Origin: Amarobacter sp035326025 | GTDB lineage: Bacteria > Chloroflexota > Dehalococcoidia > Tepidiformales > Tepidiformaceae | Direction: 5' to 3' | Assembly (NCBI GenBank): GCA_035326025.1 | Contig: DAOKYT010000005.1 | Location: forward strand, 13,251 to 77,250 | DNA: 64,000 nucleotides | Shown: piece by piece, positions 17,303-26,970 of the stretch | Position numbering within the stretch: position 1 is the first letter of the stretch | How the letters are laid out: every line of letters starts with the position of its first letter | Notes under the pieces: model-generated | The model's database searches: none | Told to the model about the DNA's origin: nothing | What the model saw: only the letters and a program-made list of their open reading frames with translations | Position numbers and translations under genes: made by a program

Positions 17303-18622
17303 TCAGGGCCGGGGAATGGCAACCAGGCGGACCCAGAGACCGGGCTCACCCTCCGCATCGGCCGGGAAGACTCGCGTCGCCGTGAAGAGCCCCAGCACTC
17401 GCGCCGAGTCGGCCAGCGCCACGATGCCGGGGCGCTCCCACGTCGGGACCTTCTCGTTGACGAGCAGGTCCGAGACCTTCCGCGTCATTCCGTGCCACCT
17501 GATGCGGTCACCCGGCTGCGGCGGCCGGGCCCGCAGCGCTCCCCGCGCCGCTCCTTCGCCCAATGGAAGCACCGGGCTCGCCGGTGCCGGGTCGACGGGA
17601 CTCGTCAGGACATCCACACGCCACGGTCCCGCGCGCGTGCTCCCCGGGACGTTGAGAATCGCCGCGGGGAAGGCTTCCACGGGCTCGAGGCGCGGTCCCA
17701 GGCGCACCTGGCCGCATGACACCTCAACCATGGTGTCGCCAAAGGCGACCCAACCCGAGCCCTTACGGAGTACCGCGCGGAGGTTCTCGATGCGTGTGCG
17801 GTTGGTCTCCGGCTGCAGGTGATAGAACGCCGCCTCGCGTTCGACCACAAGGGTCAGCGCTTCCGGCGGGAGATCGCGGAACGGCCCGAGCGCGAAGATC
17901 GCGCCGATGGGGCCCCGTTCGCGCGGCTGCACTTCGAAGGATCGCTTCTCGACCAACTCGAATGCCTCGCGCGCGCTCGACGCGAGCCCGCGCAGCGCAT
18001 CATCGACCGATGGATTGAGGGAGCGCAGCGTCCTGAGCACCTCTCCTCGCACCCGGCTCCGGGTGAATGCAGGATCGGCGTTGGCGGGATCGCGCGCCGG
18101 CGTCATGCCGAACTCCGCGCAAATGGCTTCGGTTTCCTTGCGGGTGGCCACCAGCAGGGGCCGCGCCAGCCGGCGTTCGCTCGCACCGGGGACGCTCGCG
18201 ACCGGGAGCATCCCGCGGATGCCACGAACGCCCGACCCACGGACAATGCGCATCAGGACCGTTTCCGCCTGGTCGTCCGCGGTGTGGCCCGTGACAACAC
18301 AGTCCGCGCGCTCCTTTTCAGCCACGAACGCCATGAACTGGTAGCGCATCATGCGCGCCGTCTCTTCGATGCCTCGCCGCTGCCTGGCGGCCACGCCCGC
18401 GACATCCCCCTCCCCGGTCACGCACTCAACACCGAGCTCCTTGCAGAGCGCCCGGACGGCGTCCATCTCCGCCACCGACTCCGGCCGCAGCTTGTGGTCG
18501 AAGTGAACGGCCTCGACCTCGAACCCGAATCGTTCGCGCAGACCAAGCATCACCAGCAGCGTGGCGATAGAGTCGGCGCCACCAGAAACGGCCACGAGCA
18601 CCTTCGAGACGCGCCGGAACAT
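17303..18622 (-). CDS. tilS: tRNA(Ile)-lysidine synthase
   Basis: N-type ATP pyrophosphatase that converts C34 of tRNA-Ile2 to lysidine. The PP-loop SGGADS is at residues 13-18, followed by VHFDHKLRPES, GVAARQRRGIEETARMMRY and GHTADDQAETVLMRI, all classic TilS motifs. A C-terminal TilS domain (GDRIRWHGMTRKVSDLLVNEKVP) completes 439 residues. ATG 18622 leaves only 7 residues before the first strand, about ten fewer than usual. Conserved-looking sequence continues upstream without ATG, GTG or TTG as far as the ftsB stop (18678), so a rare start codon is possible. It sits in an operon after ftsB. Confidence 0.93.
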   Translation of the reverse strand: MFRRVSKVLVAVSGGADSIATLLVMLGLRERFGFEVEAVHFDHKLRPESVAEMDAVRALCKELGVECVTGEGDVAGVAARQRRGIEETARMMRYQFMAFVAEKERADCVVTGHTADDQAETVLMRIVRGSGVRGIRGMLPVASVPGASERRLARPLLVATRKETEAICAEFGMTPARDPANADPAFTRSRVRGEVLRTLRSLNPSVDDALRGLASSAREAFELVEKRSFEVQPRERGPIGAIFALGPFRDLPPEALTLVVEREAAFYHLQPETNRTRIENLRAVLRKGSGWVAFGDTMVEVSCGQVRLGPRLEPVEAFPAAILNVPGSTRAGPWRVDVLTSPVDPAPASPVLPLGEGAARGALRARPPQPGDRIRWHGMTRKVSDLLVNEKVPTWERPGIVALADSARVLGLFTATRVFPADAEGEPGLWVRLVAIPRP

Positions 18623-18677
18623 CCGCTCACGGGTTGCGAGCGCGATGACCTTCCGGCAGACACGGTCGAAGGTTGGC

Positions 18678-19019
18678 CTAGCGGGGGAAGAGCCGCTCCC
18701 ACCAGGATCCGGTGGGGTTCCCGTCGTCCCGGACAGGGGGGCTGGTGACCACAAAGGGGACTTCTCCCTCACGGATATAGCCGAGCTGGCGGCGCGCCTG
18801 CTGTTCGACGTAGGCATCCGAGCCGACGTAGTCCCGGACCGCCTCCAGGTACGCCTTCTTGTCCTCCAGCTCCTGCAACCGGCGCTCGGCGGCGGCCCGG
18901 TCGTCGGACAGCTGCTGGTTGCGGATCCAGCCGGTGGCCGCTGTATAGGCGAAATACCCGGCGACTGCCAGGCACGCGAAGACGATGAGGCGGGTGCGGG
19001 TACCCTGAAGCGCTCCCAT
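18678..19019 (-). CDS. septum formation initiator (FtsB/DivIC family)
   Basis: A 113-residue bitopic division protein. It has a short basic cytoplasmic tail, one transmembrane helix (about residues 11-29, LIVFACLAVAGYFAY), then a leucine-zipper-like coiled coil (33-65) and the family's compact tail with ARRQLGYIREGEVPFVV. In the divisome this protein bridges FtsL and FtsQ/DivIB. Clustering with tilS is frequent in bacteria and supports the call. TAGCGT lies 13 bases before the ATG and may be a -10 box. Confidence 0.88.
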   Translation of the reverse strand: MGALQGTRTRLIVFACLAVAGYFAYTAATGWIRNQQLSDDRAAAERRLQELEDKKAYLEAVRDYVGSDAYVEQQARRQLGYIREGEVPFVVTSPPVRDDGNPTGSWWERLFPR

Positions 19020-19028
19020 ACGCTGTCG

Positions 19029-19667
19029 TCACACGCTACGCGCCGCCGGGACAAGATTCAAGGCATCCAGATGACAGACATCGTTAAGGCGCCGGACCGA
19101 GACGCGGCCGGTTCGGACGCTCACCTCGCTGATCGAGGCCAGGTCGACCTGGAACGCGCGGAAGTTCTCGAGCGGCACATCCAGCAGGGTGCAGAGCAGC
19201 ACCTTGATGACGAAATTGTGTGACACGACAACGACGTCGCCGCCGCCGGGGTCGCGGAGCTCGGCGGCCAGGGTCGCCAGCCGCCCGGCCACATCGCGCA
19301 GGCTCTCACCGCCGGGCAGCGCCGTGCCGGCCGCATCTGGGCCCGTCCAGCGGCGGATGAACTCGGGGAAGCGCGTGCGCATGTGTGCGAAGTCCAGCCC
19401 TTCCGTCTCGCCGACGTCCATTTCGGTAAGCTCCTCCCGCGCCTCCACGGGAATACCAACCACCCGCGCAACCGCTTCGGCCACCCGGAGCGCCCGCGCC
19501 AGCGGGCTGGAGTAGATTCGCGCGACCGGTACCCCCGAGAAGGCCCCTCCGACCGCCTCAGCCTGCCGCTCGCCCAGCCCGGTCAGGGGGATATCCGAGC
19601 GGCCCAGTCCCTTGCCGTCGCGGTTGAAGGCGGTCTCGCCGTGCCGGACCAGGTAGATGGCGCTCAT
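19029..19667 (-). CDS. histidine phosphatase family protein (phosphoglycerate-mutase-like)
   Basis: A 212-residue branch-2-like phosphatase. It has the phospho-His motif LVRHGET at residues 6-12, NRDGKGLGRSDIPLTGLG, an Arg in SSPLARALRVAEAV, and the second catalytic His in VVVVSHNFVIKVLLC near residue 145. The family includes CobC alpha-ribazole phosphatase, cofactor-dependent phosphoglycerate mutases and nonspecific phosphatases; the substrate is not readable. The ATG overlaps the stop of the upstream GNAT gene by 4 bases (ATGA), so the two are co-translated. The short gap (9 bases) to ftsB suggests it is in the same operon. Confidence 0.85.
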   Translation of the reverse strand: MSAIYLVRHGETAFNRDGKGLGRSDIPLTGLGERQAEAVGGAFSGVPVARIYSSPLARALRVAEAVARVVGIPVEAREELTEMDVGETEGLDFAHMRTRFPEFIRRWTGPDAAGTALPGGESLRDVAGRLATLAAELRDPGGGDVVVVSHNFVIKVLLCTLLDVPLENFRAFQVDLASISEVSVRTGRVSVRRLNDVCHLDALNLVPAARSV

Positions 19668-20185
19668 GCGTCCTGCTCGGGTGCGCTCAGCGGAGCCCAC
19701 AGCCGGGAGATGAATGGCGAAAAGCCGATGGACCGCCAGAACGCCGCGGCCCCGGTATCCGCGGCCACCACCGTCATCTCGAAGTGCGAAAGCCCGTCTG
19801 TGTTCCTGGCCCAGCGCGCGACTGCCTCGAACAGGGCACGCCCCACCCCCCGCCGCCGGAATTGCTCCGAGACATAGAGGTACCCGATGGTTGCGTGGCG
19901 TTCGGGGAGGCGATCCGGCGGGTTGGCCTCCACGCCGCCACTGATGAACCCCGCGAGTCGGCCGTTGATCTCCGCGACAAACGCTGCGGACTGGCGGCGT
20001 GGGAGCGTCTCCTCGAGCTGCGCGAGAAACTCCGGCTGCGATACGGGGGCTGGCACGATGCGCCGGTCGACCATTGCGTTATGTTCGCGAGCCTTCTGCC
20101 ACATCCCGAACAGGGCCGGGCCATCGCGGGGCGTGGCCGGTCGGACGCTCACGCCGCCTACTGGTACTGGCCGAACCGCCGCCAT
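19664..20185 (-). CDS. GNAT family N-acetyltransferase
   Basis: Acetyl-CoA-dependent N-acetyltransferase of 173 residues (162 if it starts at GTG 20152). The core reads VSVRPATPRDG at strand 1, then AAFVAEINGRLAGFISG, and the acetyl-CoA pyrophosphate loop motif A as YVSEQFRRRGVGRALF, followed by AAAFWRSIGFSPF. The acceptor is unknown. ATG 20185 overlaps the DUF2344 gene by 28 bases; GTG 20152 would begin right at strand 1 with a 5-base gap, and I cannot decide between them. Its stop overlaps the phosphatase start. Confidence 0.8.
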   Translation of the reverse strand: MAAVRPVPVGGVSVRPATPRDGPALFGMWQKAREHNAMVDRRIVPAPVSQPEFLAQLEETLPRRQSAAFVAEINGRLAGFISGGVEANPPDRLPERHATIGYLYVSEQFRRRGVGRALFEAVARWARNTDGLSHFEMTVVAADTGAAAFWRSIGFSPFISRLWAPLSAPEQDA

Positions 20186-20847
20186 AGCTCCCTCGCCTTC
20201 GATCGTTCGTCGAGGACGATACCATCCCGCGTAATCGGCCCGCACTCGCGGTCCGGGAACAGCGCCGCCGCCAGTGCCTCGGGGCGCGCGGTCAGCGATT
20301 GGTCGGCCTGCATGCGCATGGAGAGCACGACGCCGCCATCGGCCGGCCTGAACCGCACCCAGGCCGTCGCCGCGCGCAGGTCGTACTCGCGCACGCGCTC
20401 TCCGCGCTCTTCGCGCCACGGCATCGCGGTCTGCCGGGCGAAATCGTCGATAGCGCGCTGTGCCTCCGCGGGCGAGAGGCCCGGCATCACCATGCTGTAG
20501 TCGGCCCAGAGCATCGCTGCCTGGGGCGGGGGTGCGCTCAGCGCCACCTCCTCGACGGCCACCACGGCGAGATCCCCTGTCGCCTCCTCCCGGAGGCGCC
20601 CCGCGAACTCATCCACCGGGACGGCCTCATCGAGCGTGACGTCCATCACCTCCCGTTCGGCGGTGAAGCCCAACGGCAGCGGAGCCGCGAAGGCCAGCTT
20701 TGGGTGCGGCGTGAACCCCTGTGAGTACGACAGCGGCAGCCCGGCCCGCCGGATCGCGCGCTCCCAGAAGCGGAGCACGTCGAGGTGCGAGATGTAGCGG
20801 ACACGGTCTCCCTTGCGGAACCAGACACGGATGCGTTGGGCCGTCAT
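20158..20847 (-). CDS. DUF2344 / TIGR03936 family protein
   Basis: A 229-residue protein that matches the family usually fused or adjacent to a B12-binding radical SAM protein (TIGR03960). Signature segments are RVRYISHLDVLRFWERAIRRAG (seen as its start RVRYISHLD), LPLSYSQGFTPHPKLAFA and GFTAEREVMDV. Biochemical function is unknown; its usual neighbourhood (rod-shape, RNase G, ribosomal L21/L27) suggests a link to RNA or growth. No radical SAM partner is in this window. It starts an operon that continues through GNAT, phosphatase, ftsB and tilS. A TACGAT hexamer ends 7 bases before the ATG, predicting a leaderless message. Confidence 0.85.
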   Translation of the reverse strand: MTAQRIRVWFRKGDRVRYISHLDVLRFWERAIRRAGLPLSYSQGFTPHPKLAFAAPLPLGFTAEREVMDVTLDEAVPVDEFAGRLREEATGDLAVVAVEEVALSAPPPQAAMLWADYSMVMPGLSPAEAQRAIDDFARQTAMPWREERGERVREYDLRAATAWVRFRPADGGVVLSMRMQADQSLTARPEALAAALFPDRECGPITRDGIVLDERSKARELWRRFGQYQ

Positions 20848-20854
20848 TCGGGCG

Positions 20855-20860
20855 ATCGTA
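20855..20860 (-). promoter_or_regulatory. -10 box placed for a leaderless mRNA (DUF2344 operon)
   Basis: Reading leftward TACGAT is followed by 7 bases and ATG at 20847. It is the likely promoter for the DUF2344-GNAT-phosphatase-ftsB-tilS operon. Confidence 0.5.
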
Positions 20861-20887
20861 CCACGCGGCGGCGCGCCTTCCCGCCGC

Positions 20888-21823
20888 TCAGATCAGCACC
20901 GAGGCGGCGAGGTTCTCGGCCGCGCTGTGCGGGTCCAGCTCGCGGGCGGCCACACGCTTCACCAGTGCCTCGAGTTCCTCGTCCGGGGTGGCGGCACGGA
21001 TCCGCTCCAACACGATCTGGCGGGTGATCGAAAGCACCTGGTGCCGGGCGTCTTCCTCGCGGTGCTTCGCCAGCTGACCCGACTCCGAGAGGTACCGGTA
21101 ATGCTCCGCGATCGCGTCCGCCAGCGCCTCGAGACCCTCGCCCTTCGTTGCCGTGGTCTTCAGGATGGGGGGCCGCCTCGACCCGGCCGGCGAAAGCGCG
21201 AGGAGTGCCTGCAGCTGGCTCACCAGGATGTCGGCACCCGGGTGGTCCGCCTTGTTGACTACCAGGATGTCGGCGATTTCGATGATCCCGGCCTTGAGCG
21301 CCTGGATGTCGTCGCCCGTGCCCGGGTTGTTCACCAGGATGGTGGTCATCGCGGTCCCCGCGATTTCCACCTCGTCCTGGCCCGCCCCGATGGTCTCGAT
21401 GAGGACGCAGTCGAAGCCGAATGCGTCCATCACCGCCACCACGTCGGCGATGGAAGGGGCAAGTCCGCCGAGGGCGCCCCGGCCCGCCATGCTCCGCACG
21501 TACACACCCGGGTCGAGCGCGAGATCCTGCATGCGGATGCGGTCGCCAAGGATGGCACCCCTGGTGAACGGGCTCGATGGGTCGACGGCGACGATACCGA
21601 CGGTCATTCCTCGCCTCCGGTATTCGGCCGCAAGCGCGCCCGTGAGGGTGCTCTTGCCCGAACCGGCGCTGCCGGTGATGCCGATGATGTGCGTCTTGCC
21701 AGAGTGCGGGAACAGGGCGCGGACGTAGTCGCGCCCCTCGGGCGTACCGTTTTCGACGCGGCTGATGATCCGGGCGAGCGCGCGGCGGTCGCCGGAGAGG
21801 AACCGCTGGACCAGGTCGTCCAC
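20888..21823 (-). CDS. meaB: methylmalonyl-CoA mutase-associated GTPase MeaB
   Basis: G3E P-loop GTPase of 311 residues that gates cobalamin loading into, and protects, methylmalonyl-CoA mutase. Walker A is GSAGSGKST at residues 51-59. Switch regions show VAVDPSSPFTRGAILGDRIRM and ETIGAGQDEVEI, and NKADHPGAD is the guanine-specificity loop. The start is GTG at 21823, two bases after the stop of the small mutase subunit; upstream frame continuation overlaps that gene and is not used. It is the last gene of the mutase operon. Confidence 0.94.
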   Translation of the reverse strand: MDDLVQRFLSGDRRALARIISRVENGTPEGRDYVRALFPHSGKTHIIGITGSAGSGKSTLTGALAAEYRRRGMTVGIVAVDPSSPFTRGAILGDRIRMQDLALDPGVYVRSMAGRGALGGLAPSIADVVAVMDAFGFDCVLIETIGAGQDEVEIAGTAMTTILVNNPGTGDDIQALKAGIIEIADILVVNKADHPGADILVSQLQALLALSPAGSRRPPILKTTATKGEGLEALADAIAEHYRYLSESGQLAKHREEDARHQVLSITRQIVLERIRAATPDEELEALVKRVAARELDPHSAAENLAASVLI

Positions 21824-21825
21824 GG

Positions 21826-22236
21826 TTACTTCTTCACGTTGTCGTAGACGAACTTCACGATGTCCTGGGTATTCGTCCCCGGCCGGAAAATCGCCCGGAA
21901 GCCAAGCTTGGTGAGCGCCTCGGTGTCCTCTTCCGGGATGATCCCCCCGCAAAACAGCAGGACATCATCGACCCCGCGTTTCTTGAGCTCTTCGACCACC
22001 CGCGGGAAGAGCTCGAGGTGCGCGCCCGAAAGAATGCTGAGGCCGACGACGTCGACATCTTCCTGGAGCGCCGCCTCGGCAATCATCTCCGGGGTCTGGC
22101 GGATGCCGGTGTAAATCACCTCGCACCCGCCGTCGCGCAGGGCGCGGGCGACCACCTTCGCTCCGCGGTCGTGGCCGTCCAGGCCGGGCTTCGCGATCAA
22201 GACGCGGATCTGCGCCGTCGTGGTGGTTGTGCTCAT
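21826..22236 (-). CDS. methylmalonyl-CoA mutase, small (B12-binding) subunit
   Basis: A 136-residue cobalamin-binding domain protein. The base-off/His-on motif DxHxxG is visible as KPGLDGHDRGA (Asp 20, His 22, Gly 25), with the SxL and GG segments GLSILSGAH and LFCGGIIPEED. It pairs with the large subunit encoded upstream in the same operon, as in two-subunit archaeal and chloroflexal enzymes. ATG 22236 is favoured by GGGGAG seven bases upstream; a GTG two codons earlier is the alternative. Confidence 0.94.
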   Translation of the reverse strand: MSTTTTTAQIRVLIAKPGLDGHDRGAKVVARALRDGGCEVIYTGIRQTPEMIAEAALQEDVDVVGLSILSGAHLELFPRVVEELKKRGVDDVLLFCGGIIPEEDTEALTKLGFRAIFRPGTNTQDIVKFVYDNVKK

Positions 22237-22291
22237 ACTCACTCTCCCCGGGGTTCGTCCGTTCTGTAGTGCCTAGGTTACCGTCCGCGCG

Positions 22292-22681
22292 CTACTTGCG
22301 CTGGATCAGCTGCAGGTTTACGCCGTGGCTGGATGTGGCCGAAACGAAGGCGACGCCGTTGCTCGGATTCCCCACCCGCGCGCCTGCCGCGCGCAGGTGC
22401 GCGACGGCGGCATCGATGTCATCAACCTCGATCGAGAGCAGAAACATGGCCTCTCCGCGCTCGGCCGCGAACTGGGCCACCGGGCCCTCGCCGGTGAGCG
22501 GCTGGATGAACTCGAGGTCGCTGTCACCAACCGGCATGAACGCGTTCTTGATCCCCAGCGCCGCGACTTCGCCACCCCTGCTCGAATCGACCGGGAAGCC
22601 GAAGTTGCGCGAAAACGTCGCCAGGGCGGCGTCCAGGTCCTTCACCACGATTCCCACGTGGTCGATGCGCGTTGCTTTCAT
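22292..22681 (-). CDS. VOC-fold protein, epimerase paralogue with incomplete metal site
   Basis: A 129-residue vicinal-oxygen-chelate protein resembling methylmalonyl-CoA epimerase. The first ligand His is present (RIDHVGIVVKD) and the second position is acidic (DLEFIQP). The third ligand His is replaced (AMFLLSIEVDD), and the last Glu is Gln (VNLQLIQRK). It lies directly downstream of two further VOC genes and upstream of the mutase small subunit. It may be a non-catalytic partner or act on another acyl-CoA; the function is inferred only from fold and location. Confidence 0.8.
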   Translation of the reverse strand: MKATRIDHVGIVVKDLDAALATFSRNFGFPVDSSRGGEVAALGIKNAFMPVGDSDLEFIQPLTGEGPVAQFAAERGEAMFLLSIEVDDIDAAVAHLRAAGARVGNPSNGVAFVSATSSHGVNLQLIQRK

Positions 22682-22682
22682 G

Positions 22683-23096
22683 TCAGTCTCCCTCCACCGG
22701 GGTGGCGTTGTACTGGATAACGGCGAACGGGACGCCGCTCGTGCCGTCCTTCACGGACGCGATCTTCGCGCCCGGCTGGACGGCGGGGCGCGGGTCGCTC
22801 ACCGCGTAGCCGAGTCCACGCAGGTGCGCCACCGCCGCCTCGATGTCTTCCACCGCGAGGACCATGCCCCAGAGCCTGGCCTTCACCTCTTCATCCGGAT
22901 TGACCTGCGGTGGCCCGGCAAATTCGAGGACGACCTCTTGCAGCTTGGCGAAGGCGAGCTGTGCCGATGTACCGGGCCGGATCATTGTTCGCTTGATCTC
23001 GATGCCGAGGTTCTCCGCGAAGGTCTGCGCGACCCTGCCGCTGTCGTTCGAGGAAATGACGATGTGGTCGATATGCGTGGCACCGATGCCGGCCAT
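22683..23096 (-). CDS. VOC-fold protein, second epimerase-like paralogue
   Basis: A 137-residue VOC protein. It keeps the first His (HIDHIVISSND) and a Glu at the second site (EVVLEFAGP), but lacks His at the third site (LWGMVLAVED) and Glu at the fourth (AVIQYNA). ATG 23096 starts at the family N-terminus, 5 bases after the stop of the true epimerase gene. Spacing to the next VOC gene is 1 base. Its tandem position points to duplication and divergence of the epimerase. Confidence 0.78.
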   Translation of the reverse strand: MAGIGATHIDHIVISSNDSGRVAQTFAENLGIEIKRTMIRPGTSAQLAFAKLQEVVLEFAGPPQVNPDEEVKARLWGMVLAVEDIEAAVAHLRGLGYAVSDPRPAVQPGAKIASVKDGTSGVPFAVIQYNATPVEGD

Positions 23097-23101
23097 GGAG
23101 G

Positions 23102-23512
23102 TTAATGCCCTTCCGCGAGCGGCGTCGCGAACTCCACGAGGACGCCATGGTTCGCCTTCGGATGCAAGAAGCAAATCATGCCTGCGAGGCCAGGCCGCGG
23201 TTTCTGATCGATGAGCTCCAGGCCCTTCGCGCGGGCCCCTTCCAGCTCCGCATCGACATTGTCGGATTCGAAGCAGATGTGGTGCATGCCTTCGCCGCGC
23301 GAGGCGAGGAACTTCGCCACGCCCGTATCGTCCCGCGTCGGCTCCAGCAGCTCGATCTCCGAGTTGCCGATCTGCAGGAGCACCCCGCGCACGCCCTGGT
23401 CCTCGATGATCCGGTCGGCGGTGACGGGAAGCCCGAGGGCATCGCGATAGAACTTGAGCGCCTCATCGGCGCTATGTACGACGACGCCCACGTGGTGGAT
23501 CTTGGTCAGCAT
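23102..23512 (-). CDS. mce: methylmalonyl-CoA epimerase
   Basis: A 136-residue VOC enzyme that interconverts (S)- and (R)-methylmalonyl-CoA, feeding the mutase. All four expected metal-ligand positions are seen: His in KIHHVGVVV, acidic residue in SEIELLEPTRDD, His in GEGMHHICFE and Glu in GVLVEFATP. The Asp-Asp-Thr loop and the HPKANHG segment also match. The start is ATG 23512, 16 bases after the DinB-fold gene. Within the operon it is the only one of three VOC genes with an intact site. Confidence 0.92.
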   Translation of the reverse strand: MLTKIHHVGVVVHSADEALKFYRDALGLPVTADRIIEDQGVRGVLLQIGNSEIELLEPTRDDTGVAKFLASRGEGMHHICFESDNVDAELEGARAKGLELIDQKPRPGLAGMICFLHPKANHGVLVEFATPLAEGH

Positions 23513-23528
23513 GCGGTTGGTGTGCCCC

Positions 23529-24067
23529 TCAGGAGTTTGATGTGACTTCTTCGACCACCGACTGTGGTCCGGTGCGGCGAGCGCCTTCCATCCCCGCAAG
23601 CCTGGCCGCGATCTGGTGCCAGTGCTCCCGGTCGTGGTCGATCATCGCCTGGACGAGCCGCCCGTAGAGCGAGCCCTCTGCCGTGAGATCCTCGTCGGAG
23701 ACATTCGAGAGCTCCTCCAGCAGCCGCGCCCGGCCACCCTTGAGCTGCTCCAGCACGCTCCAGAAGTTCAGGTCGCGCTTGCGTTCGGCGTGGTCGTTGT
23801 TCCAGGTATCCTGGTTCGCCGGGTCGAAATCGAGGAGCGCTGGTCGCGAGCCGTGCCGCAACTCGCGGATGGCGGTCACGACTTCGGCCTCCCACGATGC
23901 CACGTGCCCGGCGATGTCCTTCAGGGACCAGTCGCCGATGAATGGCCGGTCGATGTCGCGGATACGGCAGGTTTCGATATTGCGGATGAGCTGGTTGCGT
24001 TCGAGGTCCAGTTCGCTCAACAACCTGCGGCGTTCATCGGCGCGCCCGCGGACATCGTCATCGGTCA

Positions 24068-24068
<1 letters not shown>
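23529..24068 (-). CDS. DinB/ClbS-fold protein
   Basis: A 179-residue four-helix protein with the DinB-like metal-site pattern: the first His in DIAGHVASWE and paired His near the C-terminus in MIDHDREHWHQIAARL, plus WSLKD before the first His. The DinB/ClbS/DfsB superfamily contains thiol-dependent transferases, hydrolases and damage-inducible proteins. Its role in a mutase operon is unknown. Its ATG overlaps the mutase large-subunit stop by one base (TGATG), so it is translationally coupled. Maleylpyruvate-isomerase-like or mycothiol-type activity is speculation. Confidence 0.75.
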
Positions 24069-25723
<1,655 letters not shown>

Positions 25724-25783
25724 TATGTGGAGACTCCGGGACGCATGGAGGCCCGCCCTCGAGAGCAGGCGTTTCTGGCCCGA

Positions 25784-25813
25784 AGTATAGGCGGCGCCGG
25801 CCTGGCACGGCAA
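25784..25813 (-). promoter_or_regulatory. promoter of the methylmalonyl-CoA mutase operon
   Basis: Reading leftward: TTGCCG (25813-25808), an 18-base spacer, then TATACT (25789-25784). The predicted start lies near 25777, giving a leader of about 54 bases with GGAG before the ATG at 25723. Confidence 0.55.
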
Positions 25814-25834
25814 ACCGCCGCGGGCTGCCGCCAG

Positions 25835-26023
25835 CTACGGGTCGCGCGTGTCCCGGGCCCGATCGACCAGCCGCTTGAGCCGCTCGGCCTCGAAGTCGAT
25901 AGGCTCCCGGACAACTGCCAGCCGCCGCCGCCGCTCGTGCAACTCGTCGTCGTAGGTGTGGATGCGTTCTGCGTGTCCCATACCACGGTATTCGGCTGGA
26001 TACGCCTCGGAAATACCCCTCAT
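25835..26023 (-). CDS. possible small charged protein (62 residues)
   Basis: A short frame just upstream of the mutase operon promoter. The predicted protein is strongly charged, with a likely amphipathic helix (DDELHERRRRLAVV; AERLKRLVDRARD). The ATG at 26023 is preceded by GGGGAAG, a fair Shine-Dalgarno; an inner ATG at 25981 is the alternative. No family is recognised. Amino-acid composition looks coding, but the length alone would allow chance. Confidence 0.4.
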   Translation of the reverse strand: MRGISEAYPAEYRGMGHAERIHTYDDELHERRRRLAVVREPIDFEAERLKRLVDRARDTRDP

Positions 26024-26120
26024 CTTCCCCGGTACGGGTCCCGGACCTCATGGCACAACGCCGGGCGTCTCAGGGCCAGGCGTGGCATAAATAAGGGCTT
26101 CCCCTCTTGACAAAGATGTT

Positions 26121-26126
26121 TATAAT
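26121..26126 (+). promoter_or_regulatory. consensus -10 box for the response-regulator gene
   Basis: A perfect TATAAT lies 43 bases before the GTG at 26170. A perfect TTGACA at 26107-26112 is present, but only 8 bases upstream, too close to pair with it. The region 25990-26106 is otherwise unremarkable. Confidence 0.5.
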
Positions 26127-26169
26127 CAGCTTCCACGCTTCGGGAAAGTGTCACTCGGGTGGGAATTCG

Positions 26170-26928
26170 GTGAAGATTCCGCGCTCATCTTTCGAAAGTT
26201 GCCTTCTGGTGGCGCCCTACGAGGCCTCCACTCGCGGCTTTGTGCGAGCGCTCCACGAAGGCGGCATGGCCGTTCTCGAACGCGAACCCGGCAAGCCGGC
26301 ACTCGCGCTGGCCTGCTCCGGTGAGTTCACCGCGGTCGCGTGGTTTGTCGGTCCGCGCTCCGTCACGGCTCCTCTCGCAATCGTGGAACTGGCTGCCGCG
26401 GGCGTCCCAATCGTCGCCGTCCATGCTGGCGGCTCGGCCGAACTGATCGCCGAGTGCCTTCTCGCCGGGGCCGATGCGTGCCTCGATCTCGCGGCCGACG
26501 CCCGTGTCATCGTCGCCCAGCTGCGGGCCGTGTTGCGCCGCCATGGGGCGTATGATGGAGGGGCAGCGGAAGAATCCGGCCTCCTTCAGGTCGGAGACTT
26601 AACCGTCGATGTAGATAGATGCGAGGTGCAGCGCGCGGGAGCGCACGTGGCCCTCACGGCATCGGAATTCCGGATCGTGGAGTACATGGCCCGCCACAGC
26701 GGACGTGTCCTCCGCCCTCACGAAATCCTCAATGCCGTGACGGCCGACTACGAGTATCTCCCGCGGGAAGCACAGGATGTCTTCAAGGTGTATGTCCGGC
26801 GCATCCGGCGCAAGCTGGAGCCCGTCGAGCACGAGCCGCGGTACCTGGTCACGGTCCGGGGCTTCGGCTACCGGCTCGAAGGCGGGAACCCGGCACGTCC
26901 GGTCACCGTGGCAGCCCACACCGCCTAG
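26170..26928 (+). CDS. OmpR-family winged-helix regulator with degenerate receiver domain
   Basis: A 252-residue regulator. The C-terminal ~100 residues are a clear OmpR/PhoB DNA-binding domain (VDRCEVQRAGAHVALTASEF; YVRRIRRKLEP; YLVTVRGFGYRLEG). The N-terminal ~120 residues have receiver-like end pieces (PIVAVHAGG, LLAGADACLDLAAD, VIVAQLRAVLRRHG) but no recognisable phospho-acceptor Asp, and the PIVAVHA strand lacks the usual Lys region. It is probably a phosphorylation-independent (atypical) response regulator; no histidine kinase is adjacent. GTG 26170 is preferred because TATAAT at 26121 would make the earlier TTG/ATG starts lie in the promoter, and GGGTGGG precedes the GTG. Confidence 0.8.
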   Translation: MKIPRSSFESCLLVAPYEASTRGFVRALHEGGMAVLEREPGKPALALACSGEFTAVAWFVGPRSVTAPLAIVELAAAGVPIVAVHAGGSAELIAECLLAGADACLDLAADARVIVAQLRAVLRRHGAYDGGAAEESGLLQVGDLTVDVDRCEVQRAGAHVALTASEFRIVEYMARHSGRVLRPHEILNAVTADYEYLPREAQDVFKVYVRRIRRKLEPVEHEPRYLVTVRGFGYRLEGGNPARPVTVAAHTA

Positions 26929-26970
26929 GCATCCTGGCCCCCGGGCGCCAATGGCCTCCCGGGAGTACTG

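Noticed and set aside
26107..26126. TTGACA plus TATAAT as a complete promoter
   Set aside because: Only 8 bases lie between them, far from the 16-18 required; only the -10 box is kept.
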